Source: Strigamia acuminata
Lineage: Eukaryota; Arthropoda; Chilopoda; Geophilomorpha; Linotaeniidae
DNA: 64,000 bases
Direction of reading: 5' to 3'
Assembly: GCA_949358305.1 (NCBI GenBank)
Contig: OX442316.1
Coordinates: 14,384,001 to 14,448,000, forward strand
This document shows, piece after piece, positions 55,012 through 64,000 of the stretch. The notes under the pieces were generated by a model. That model made no database searches, was not told the origin of the DNA, and was given only the letters and a program-made list of their open reading frames with translations. Position 1 is the stretch's first letter. Each line of letters begins with the position of its first letter. Made by a program: the position numbers and the translations under genes.

Positions 55012-58000
55012 CTGTAAAAAGTAAAGCAAAATTGAAATCAGTCGTTGGGATAACGTAAATTGATTACCCCGCTTGAAAAATGTGATTTAATGATTTATAA
55101 TTGGGTAATTTCGATGTGTCATAGGCATTTGTTTACATTATACGAGATTGAGATTGATGGAATGAAATTTTTAAATAAATGTGGATGAGGGGAAGATATT
55201 GATCTTTTGATGAGTTTTGTTTTATAAAGTGGAAGTCCTTTACTGCTAATCTTATTCTTTAAGAAAATGATCCAGTTTATACCCTCGCTGGTAATGACAT
55301 GACTTTTCGACTTGCAGTCAAATGCAGCAGGAAAGCCAATTTCCTTGGGGATTTATGCAAAACAAATGACAGGGATAAGTATTTCTTGATTTTTTTTTTT
55401 TTTTTACAAATAAATGAACTTTTTCTTCTTCTTTTGTTGATCCATATGCAGTTCACGTTTAAAAAGCAGCACGTAGTGAGATAAAACTAGAAAACTATAG
55501 ATGCACATCTAAATCTGGTTTGTCTTTAAGCCAGTTTAATTGCATATTTTAGACAGCCGTTTAAAGAGTAAAAACAACTAAGTGGCTGTTTGAAATATTA
55601 AATTGTAAAATTTTAAAGAAGAGAAGATTACACATCTGTGTGCAGCAATTAGAACGGATCATATCTGACACACAGGAGGCTGGAAGAGTAAAGAATAAAG
55701 CAGAGCAGATGAGTTACATTTAATTTGGAAAGTTTGTCTTATTAGGCAGACAAGATTTTGCTATTTTAGGCAACATTATTGTGTATAATACCCATAGGGT
55801 TCAAAAATACATTAAAATTATATTGCACTGTATTTTGAAATGGATTTATTTCAATTGTATTATGAAATGCATTTTTAATGTACAAATAATTAAGTGGAAA
55901 GCAATTTATTGTAAAATATTTTTGTTGCGAAAAGGATTCACAATGATGGGTGTCCTTTTTGGCTTTTGTCAAAGTGAAAAAGGCCGCCAAAGAAAAAGGG
56001 AAATTGGGTCAAGGCAAATCTGGTTCCATTTAGCAGACAAATAAAACTTTTGGAAATTAAGTCATGAATTTAATTTATAGGGCTGGAATTTGGTCATATT
56101 TCATTTTAAATTAATTATTCTTTCACTTTTTATTTATTCGGTATATTTTTTTGCAGCTTGGGAGAAAGATAATTGCAGAAAAATAGCAGAATTAATCAAA
56201 CTTATTTTATTTATAATTTTTTCTTTTATGGCTGGAAGAATAACAAAATTAAAAGCGTTGAGTTATTGGGGCAGTGGAAGGAAAATAGAGGGCTGAGATA
56301 TGTTTTATTATCTATGGTAGTTTCATTTCTGGTTCACAAGGCAGATAACAAGTGGCATTTATCGATTGCGTAACAAATTGATTTCTAACAAATGATATCA
56401 AAGGAATATCCCAAAAAAGAAAAACTCATATGAACCCGCCACTGTCAATACCGATAATAGCAAAACTGAATTTCCCAGTTTGCACGCAGAATATTGAATC
56501 AAAAACGATATTTTACGAGTGGAGGAACAGATGAATTTGCATCTTCAAACGTGGAGACACTTCAGACGAAACTTTTCCAACTAAAATTAAATTCTGTAAC
56601 CTTTTGGAGCGTGGTAGTTCTTGTTTCTTGATGATTAAGTCAGAAATTCTTTGAAAATATAAACAAATGCAGAATTATTGCAGCAAGTGGGCCAGAATCC
56701 GTTGATTGGGTGAAAATGAAGGAATTTAAATTGCCATTTACAGTAAAACGTCGATTATCGAAACGTCGGTTAAGCGAATGACCGGTTGTCTGAAGAGCGG
56801 TGATCGTTAATATATGTACATAAATTTCTAATGTTTGATTATGCGAACAAATCGGTTTTATGAACGCATATTCTCAAATTAGTTCCGCTAACCAACCAAT
56901 GGGAGTATTTCAAGTACTTTTCGGAATAGAGTTTAGTTAAGCAGGTTATTTTCTTGTTTTTTTTTTCGTAGAAACATTTAAATGTCCTAATCTTTTAATT
57001 TGCAAAGTAGAAGACACTGTTTCTATATTTAAACGTTGTAAAACTTGTATATCTAAGCTCTCCGTATGCAATCTCAAGAGTCAAGGAAACAAGGAATTTA
57101 TGCTCGACTGAACAGCATGTTATATTTAAAACAGGAGCTTTCTTCTTCTACTTGCTTTTATATTTCAATTTGTTTATTTACGTGTGAGTTTTAATTTTTA
57201 GCTTTATACGTTCTGTATCAACAAATCTACACTGGGGTAACTGCCGCAGATAAATAAATAAAATTATTTTCTTGTAGTAGCGAAAACAGTTGAAAACAGT
57301 TGCAAACAACCTCACGTGTGGATGTTTCTACTTATTTATTGTCACTTTATATTACCAACTGTCTGCTCCGTGCAGTTCAAAGCGAAATTCCCAACTTTAA
57401 AACCATATAACTACACCCTGGAATGTGGTGCAACACAATGAATGGTATAAGCGAATTCGAGTGAATTTGACACAACGATAGGGTTGGTGTCATTACATCA
57501 ACGCCATTAGGCCTACTAAATACGCGAAATGATGTTATTTTAACATCAACATTAAGCCACGCCAAAAGTTTTATAGCTTTAATCTGCACAGCACCGGCTG
57601 TCATTCCTTCGTTCATATTTCCTAATGTTGTTTGCTGTGTGATATCACTTTTATCAGTTTTTCCTACAATTCTGCTCTTGTTCCGGGACGTTTGTAGTTG
57701 CGGCTACATTTTAGTGATTACAGCGCTCTCACTTGTGGCGCTGCATGCCAGTAAAATTGAGGAATATCAATGTTCAATGTAAATGCTGTACTTGATTTAT
57801 TTATTTATTTATTTATTTATACCGTACAATCACCCTTTTAAATAATTGAACTCGAGTCCTTAAAATTACGAGGGAGTTATGTTATCGTGGTACCCAGATA
57901 ACAAATACACTTGATAATATTTTTTTTTTTAAATGGTTGTAAAAGTTGTTGATTTTACAAATGAGTCGAATATTCTCGTATTAAATTAAAACTTTGTATT

Positions 58001-61000
58001 ATTTGCAGGAAGAGATGACTGACTGCGAGGCAGGAAATTGTTCAATTGGATTTTTTTTTCAAATACTTTTAATGTGAGGTTTGAGTGGCAGGATTTTTAT
58101 TTTTGATAAATGTAAATTGTTTGAATCTTTTGCACTTATAGAAATCGGAAATCCAAGTTGATAAACCGTGATAGAACGACAGGAAATGCATCGTTGTAGG
58201 AAGAAATTGCTGGATCCGGGTCAGGAAAGTGCTTTTTAAACGGGTTAATGGAGGAATGTTTTTCTAACAAGAGATAAAGATAGGTTCGGATGATTATTGC
58301 ACAGATAAAAAGGACATAGCTCCAATATCTGACCAGATCTGACCTAAAAAAAAAAAATACATGCGAACCCGAACGGCTAAAATTTCTATCGCGATGAAAA
58401 ATGAAATCCAAAACGAAAACAGCGCCATTGTTATTACAGTATACCCCTAAAGGCGCTCCGAACAGCAGCTGCAGTCGATAGAGCGGCGCTAACAATGTGA
58501 TTACGAATTTATTTGTTTAATTAGATCCAACTAAGCTTTTTGACCTTTCCGGTTATCTTGCGGTTGTTCAGAACTAGCGAGCCCCACTTCTGGGGCAAAT
58601 GCTTAGCAAATTGTGTCAGTTTAAATTAGGGGCCCGTTAGATGGGCCCCCCCAGACAAAATCCGTCTTTAATTGACACGTTTTTGAGGTTAACCATGTCG
58701 GGTCGGTTCATTCCAATTGACACTATGAGAAAGGGCAATGTCCCCTCTTCTCATCAACCATTACAAGTTCCGCACAAAACGAGACGAAGTTTAGTAATGC
58801 CATAAACGTTTCGACGCCACCTTGTCGTACATCATCTAACACGTGTCACAAATTTTGCTCAACTTCGAACTTGTCTCTCTCTCACTACCTAACAGCCCAA
58901 TAGGGATACGGACGTAAATAATGGCGAAGGAGGGCGAAGAGAAACAAACCTGATTTATTACTCCATTTATTCCCTTTAGACACCTTTAACCCCCAATAAA
59001 AGCGCGTCTACATTTGATTTCTGACAAATTGGAAGCGAACCGGTGCCACGAATTTCATGAATTGCCAATTGAATTTACCAAATCAATGAATTATGAGAAA
59101 ATAACTAACCTCGTTTATTGCAATCAAGAATCAACCCATACGTTTGGCGTTGTCTATTAACTACGAATGCATTTCGTGATCGTTGAGTCTTATCTCTTAT
59201 TGATAGATTAGAATTTGAGCGACCAATCGAGTTATTTCGCCCGTAATCCTCAGTGCACAGGTGCAATCTTCGCATCTAAAGGTTTTATTACGAGTGATTA
59301 GGGTTTGGATTTGCCTGTAAATATTTGTCCCATTTTTTCGGGGGCGTTATGGAAGCGTGCAGTGATTAATTTAGCTCGTGTTGACTGTAATTAATGAAAG
59401 CGGAATTTAGCCGGCTAAATAATGACGAATTATTGGGTTTAAATTAAAGTTAATGCTTGTGATGGAATTAATAGGGCGATTAGTAGCTGCATTTTGTTTT
59501 TGAGTAATTTATTTGGCTGTATATCTGTAGCAATAACCGGAAATGACTGATTTTTCGAGTAATTAGACTAAATTTAGTGCGTTGTCATCTGATAACGGGA
59601 GTTTGGCAATTAATTCGTCCGATTCTTTAATGTTTTTATGGTGGAATTGCTTGAAGTTGATAAAAATTTATTTTTAAATGTCGCTCATAAATGTAGTCTT
59701 GTAAACATGATAAATCGACAACGGAAATTGTTTGTTTACGCGGATGGTAACAGTTGCGCTCGTCTGGCGGCGCTGCGAATGTTATGGAAAGTGCGTCACT
59801 TTTAATTTTTTTTTAATTTTTTAATTGGAGGATTTATTAGGTGGAAATAAGTTGTGGATGTTTGGAACACATTTTTGTTGTTGCGGGAAAAGAATTGTGT
59901 GTGACAAATGCGCACAAAAGTGGTTCAAGCTACATTAACTGCTCAACACAATCTTTCCCCCGTGGAATGGCTTCCCCTTTATGCTCTGCCTTTCGTGTGT
60001 CAAACGATTGTCTGGCGTGTGGGTTTGGGTGGGAAACCATGAAAATTTTGCGATCGAAAATTCTTTTCTATTGGATTTGGGGGAGATGGATACGATGTGT
60101 TTTATTCTTTTTTTTTTTTTTTTTGGATTGATAAATGGCAGGCAAAATTGGAAGGGGAAAATTTTGGTTTATTCAACCAGCTGCGAAATAATTTGTTTTT
60201 AGCAAATTTCCTTTCTTGTAATTGAATAACAATACGAGGTCAAATTCATAAATTAAAATTACAAAAAAAAATAAAAAAACATTGTGTAAGTTGTCGGAAG
60301 CAGGAACACGTATTATGTTTTCACCTGCAAAAATAACGTCAAAAAATTAATTTAAAATTTTTTATTTATTTTTTTTTTAAAATGTGATTTGAATTTAAAT
60401 TAGATTTTTCAAAATCTAAAATACCGAATTGGATAAATTTATTTTTGAACTTATAAAAAAAAAAATATTATATATTGATTCAAAAGTATATATCGAATGA
60501 GGTTCCCCATCAGCCCATCCGATGACGTCAACGTGGAATGCAGGGTTGCGTCCTTTATAGTTTTATTATTATATTCAATTGAAAATTCATATCTGCGAAG
60601 AAGTGATGTTGAAAAAGGTATCATTTTGGCTTCAACTGCATCTATTCTTATAAATTGCCCATTATTTCAAACCGAAAAGAGCCAAAACGAGCCAAAACGA
60701 CCTTGCGGGCAGAATTTTGCCAATCCCATACTCAAAGCGAGTGCTGGCCTTGTTCCAGCCGCTGATGGCACATTCGTGTCCCTTCGGTACTATTTACTTG
60801 CCCAACATACAGCCTAGCATGCGGTAGCATTCCAACAACAGATACAAACTGAATCTAATGACGGTGTTGGCCACAAAGCAAGTCGCAACTAACAAACAAC
60901 ACACGAAATTAGCTTGTTGTATCACCAACTTGTTTTAAACTAATTATAATGCAGTGAAATTTAATTTACTGCTGAATGAAAAGTAAAAAATCAATCATTT

Positions 61001-61881
61001 TTCACCGAAAATGTGCGTAAGTACCAAAGAATGTGGTCGGAATTAGACACCCAATAGGATTTAAATGTTTTTATAGTGTACCCCCCTTTTTTCGTGATAT
61101 TCAGAGCCCCTCCTAAAGATTCCTTGCTCATTATTTTTTACCCCTGTAGCTTTAGGGATGGAAGTTATCGGCCATTTAGTTTGTCTCAAGGTCTAGGAAT
61201 AGTTCTGTGTTGTTAGAAATTAAATATTGAAATATTAATGCGCTTTATCCATGTTTAATCGAAGTAATTTCGTGTTTAGTAACGAGATTGAGTTGGTCGA
61301 GGCCGGGCACTCATTTTTTTTTAAACTTTGAGATTGTTTGTGTTATACGTGATTCGGTCACGTAATTTGCAAGAGTGGGATTTGAGATTGGGACTGTATT
61401 TTGTGGGGTTTTAGATGGGATTCGGAGCCGTGGAGATCGGCTTGGAACGTGAAGATGTTTCTATTTTTGAAGGGAGAAAAAAAAAGGAAATGAGAACTCG
61501 TTTGGTTTAACTTTAAACACGACAGGATGAAGTTGAGGTTTTCACAAAGACCAGACACAAATGAAGAGTTTGAGAAAGAGAGGACTTGAGTTTGATGCAT
61601 CTTGGAAGATGGCCAGAAAAAGGTTTGTTCTTGCTGGTTTATGCAAAGGAAATGTGACATATAGCGCGTAGTTGTGGCTGGAAATACTTTTCGTACAGGA
61701 TGGAGGTGTTAATCCGGTTAATCGAAAGGAAAAGTCGTGTTTGGTGAATTGGAGAGGAAAATCGAAAATATTTTTCATTGTTTTCTGTATTATTCTTGTT
61801 TATTATTATTATTATTATTATTATTTTTTTTTTTTTTAAATAAAATAGTTTTTTTTAAGTGATTTGTGGGTGTGGACTTAC
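55012..61881 (-). other. first intron of the GPCR gene, 6.9 kb
   Basis: Between the 5' untranslated exon and the signal-peptide exon. It holds a Tigger-like relic at 56741, an (ATTT)n run at about 57797-57822 and (TTA)n at about 61799-61823. A plus-strand open stretch of 106 codons at 60497-60817 has no recognised motif. Nothing else is supported. Confidence 0.6.
56741..56900. mobile_element. relic of a Tigger/pogo-type DNA transposon end
   Basis: CAGTAAAACGTCGATTATCG after a TA resembles ends of Tigger-like elements; similar CG(A/G)TTA motifs follow for about 150 bp. The opposite end was not found and no ORF remains. Confidence 0.35.
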
Positions 61882-62035
61882 CTGGATTTGTGGCGCTCCT
61901 CAAAATATTTTGCACTTGAAACCAGTTTGTGAATGGAGGGTTTGCGCCGGCAGAAACTGAATGACATTCAGCGTGTGCGGGTACAACTCCCAAAAGCGCG
62001 CGCACCATGAGATTGACTTCCTAGAGTGAGGCAGC
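61882..62035 (-). promoter_or_regulatory. 5' untranslated first exon of the GPCR gene, with an upstream ORF
   Basis: GC-rich relative to its surroundings, ending AATCCAG|GTAAGT. Spliced to the acceptor at 55011 it gives a leader in which an ATG at 62008 (MVRALLGVVPAHAEC) opens a 70-codon ORF. That ORF closes at TGA overlapping the receptor's own ATG as ATGA (54929-54926). The 5' limit is estimated; the transcription start lies about 200 bp after the MMTAG2 stop. Confidence 0.5.
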
Positions 62036-62268
62036 GACCTCTGCTGCCTCGGAGACGGAATTCAAGCGCGGACAAGATGGGATCCAGTAATTACAGTATT
62101 TTAAAAAAATAAAATAAAAATGGCGTCTTACAATTTATTTATTTATATTTTTTTTTTAAAAATCAAATTTAAATTATGGCGATACATGATTATTGTTGTA
62201 TCGTTTCTCATGATTTTGTGACTTCAACTCGAAATTACAAATAAAATTGAGAAATTTTTGTGAATATG

Positions 62269-62274
62269 TTTATT
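62269..62274 (-). terminator. AATAAA polyadenylation signal of the MMTAG2 homolog
   Basis: TTTATT on the plus strand, 13 nt past the MMTAG2 stop codon on the minus strand, so the 3' untranslated region is very short. Transcription of the GPCR gene begins about 230 bp further on, on the same strand. Confidence 0.65.
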
Positions 62275-62286
62275 GATAATAGAAAT

Positions 62287-63508
62287 TTAATCGGATTGGT
62301 CGGTCGAATGGCGTCGTTTGCGCTTTTTTGATTTTCCCTTGCGACTGGAACTGTGTTTGTCGTGTCTGTGTTTTCTCTCGCGCGAATTGCTCCTAGATCT
62401 CGCTTTTTTGTTCAATTCTTTCCGCTGTGTCCGGGATTTGTCCTCTTTTTCATGTTCCTTCGAAGACCCCAAACTGGAAGCATCTTCGTCACCGGATGAC
62501 GTTTGATATTGTTTCGTGGATTTACGTTTCTTACTCCTCTTCTTCCGTTTAGGAGATTTTCTGTGATCGTCTTTCGAAGATTTGAAACTACAACGAAAAT
62601 AAAATATAAAATCCATCCAATTTCGTCTAAATTCTCTTCAATTAACCTCGCGACGGCCGAATCCGTTGCATTTTTTGACGAAATCGGCGTTTGACCATCA
62701 GATTCGTCACTCGCCGCGTGCTCGGCGACCATTTGAAAATTCATTCCACCTTTGGGAGCCACTCCCGCACGCACACTATTAAATAACAGAAAAATTTTAA
62801 CATAAAATCAACTCGATGTAACTATAAAATACATCCAACTCTGCTTTTACACAAACAATGGAATTTCCCAAAATATTTCGTACACAAATTACAATTAATG
62901 GAAATATTTTAAAAAGACAATTTTTTTTTAAAACCGTGATAAATCAATTGTATTTATTTTTCTAGATTGTGTAAAAACAGAATTTGGTGTATTTAATCGC
63001 TTTTTATTACCGGGAATAACCCATTCCTTCAATTCGTTCAATTTCCAACCCACTTCGCTCAACTTGACCTCTTTTAAGCACTTCTGCCAATTCATCCTTC
63101 GATAACTGATGACTGTCTTTCTTGACGGGTCTGTGGCCCCTGAAAAATAGTTCAGTCATGATTTTTGTTAATTAAATACAATCGATTTGAGTACAATGCA
63201 GCTGATAGTGCTTCGGCTTCGACTTTTTTCAAGGCGGCGATCGTTTCGCTTTTCGACTGCGGATCGTTTTTCCCTCTCGAATACCATGCTAAATCTTTTC
63301 CTTTTTGCCATCGTCCAACCGGGGCTTTGACTGAGTGACCTAATAAACAAAATAAATGTTGAAACAACGAATGACACATTTGGATTTTTATGGTTCTGAT
63401 TATTTTTTTTTCACCTAAATAATTTTCTCTGAATTTATCCGTCTTGATGTCCTCCCAGTTGAACTGATCTTGGCCACCGCGAACACCTCCGCGTGATGGA
63501 AAATACAT
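62287..63508 (-). CDS. MMTAG2 (multiple myeloma tumor-associated protein 2) homolog
   Basis: 270 residues from five exons in phase: 63415-63508, 63180-63339, 63011-63139, 62647-62775, 62287-62587. The start [20 protein letters not shown] and then [19 protein letters not shown] are the diagnostic N-terminal block of the MMTAG2 family (human about 263 residues). The middle has [19 protein letters not shown]. The C-terminal ~100 residues are a basic KR/RS/S-rich tail, as in the human protein, suggesting a nuclear, RNA-associated protein; the molecular function of the family is poorly known. The exon 2 donor (ATT|GTATTT) is weak but is the only one that keeps phase with a good acceptor. Confidence 0.93.
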
Positions 63509-63825
63509 TTCTTTAAGCTTGTTTTCTCCAACCTAACTACACGATCATTCTTCTTTTACGAAAACCGGAAGTCAAATTGAAATAAATAATAGTGAAACGA
63601 CATCTCGTGGCATTTACCAGAACTTTAAATCAAAGCCAACCGGTATAAAGAAGACGTAAAAGAAAATCAAAGAATCGTTTTGTTTAGGCTAATAATTCAC
63701 CCGATTGGAATATTTAAAGATAAATAATAATAATAACGATTTTTTTTTTCTATTAATTTAATCCGGCTAAAATTCTGGCTTGTTTGTGCTTTATGCGGCC
63801 TTGATTATTGAGCACATGTAACAAA
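63509..63825. promoter_or_regulatory. shared promoter region between MMTAG2 and the Rpn6-like gene
   Basis: 317 bp separate two ATGs that point away from each other, typical of a bidirectional housekeeping promoter. No TATA box is clear for either gene. Confidence 0.5.
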
Positions 63826-63913
63826 ATGGCGGCAGCGGTGATGTTAGAACGCGCGCAACAAGCCATTGCCAGTACGGATAAACAAGCGGGAGTTGAAATA
63901 TTAAACAAGATCG
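63826..63913 (+). CDS. probable 26S proteasome subunit Rpn6/PSMD11, first exon
   Basis: ATG in AAAATGGCGG context encodes MAAAVMLERAQQAIASTDK and then QAGVEILNKI, followed by the donor G|GTGAGT. Rpn6/PSMD11 proteins start with a similar ERAQ...(R/K)EAGI.LL..I helix pair; in the 19S lid, Rpn6 clamps the regulatory particle to the 20S core. Only 29 codons are in the window; the remaining 87 bases are intron. The call rests on this short match and on a start resembling the arthropod proteins. Confidence 0.6.
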
Positions 63914-64000
63914 GTGAGTGTGATCGTATAATACGCAAAGTTTAAGCTCTACAACGCGCGATTCGTGCCATCCGAACCGTAGTTTCGCACGAAGTGGCAG

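Noticed and set aside
60497-60817. A 106-codon plus-strand open frame in the GPCR first intron.
   Set aside because: It opens at ATG but has no family motif, no splice partner and no neighbouring signal; kept only as a note in the intron entry.
1-64000. A CRISPR array, bacterial operon or prophage-like system.
   Set aside because: Tandem arrays here lack spacers, and all real genes have spliceosomal introns or eukaryotic transposon structure.

Overview
This is animal nuclear DNA: AT-rich, with intron-split genes on both strands, long introns and many small DNA transposons. A short (TTAGG)n run, the arthropod telomere motif, and an integrin alpha, a class B hormone receptor and an MMTAG2-type gene with arthropod-like coding sequence point to an arthropod. 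I cannot name the species; insect, crustacean and springtail are all possible.

Layout. (1) 1-17.5 kb is an unstable tandem duplication. Each unit carries, in order, an exon coding for an acidic/basic protein (broken in both copies), an intact single-exon leucine-rich-repeat gene on the minus strand, and a small two-exon ORF on the plus strand. Unit 1 was enlarged by a ~900-bp foldback element inserted at the TATA box of its LRR gene. That element was then split by a complete Ty3/Gypsy retrotransposon with identical LTRs. Unit 2 lacks the foldback but has the bases CATG in its place, an excision footprint of the Tc1 type. Unit 2 instead carries a hAT-type element whose empty site is preserved in unit 1. 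(2) 17.7-23.9 kb: a complete integrin alpha gene in 25 coding exons, plus strand. (3) 25.0-62.0 kb, minus strand: one ~37-kb gene for a class B1 (secretin-like) GPCR, most like PTH receptors, in 14 coding exons plus a noncoding first exon. Its introns hold most of the small inverted-repeat elements. (4) 62.3-63.5 kb, minus strand: an MMTAG2 homolog in five exons. (5) 63.8 kb to the end: the first exon of a probable proteasome subunit Rpn6/PSMD11 gene, divergent from MMTAG2 across ~317 bp.

The genes do not form a pathway. The integrin (adhesion receptor) and the GPCR (hormone receptor) are convergent membrane-receptor genes; MMTAG2 and Rpn6 are probable housekeeping genes sharing a promoter region. 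The most unusual content is the record of insertion and excision in the LRR duplication, and a family of TA-flanked hairpin elements (ends GGTGCGTTC or GCTGCATTC), several with palindromic TGACGT/ACGTCA cores. Exon joins were made by eye from splice signals, reading phase and family motifs. No alignment or search was run.
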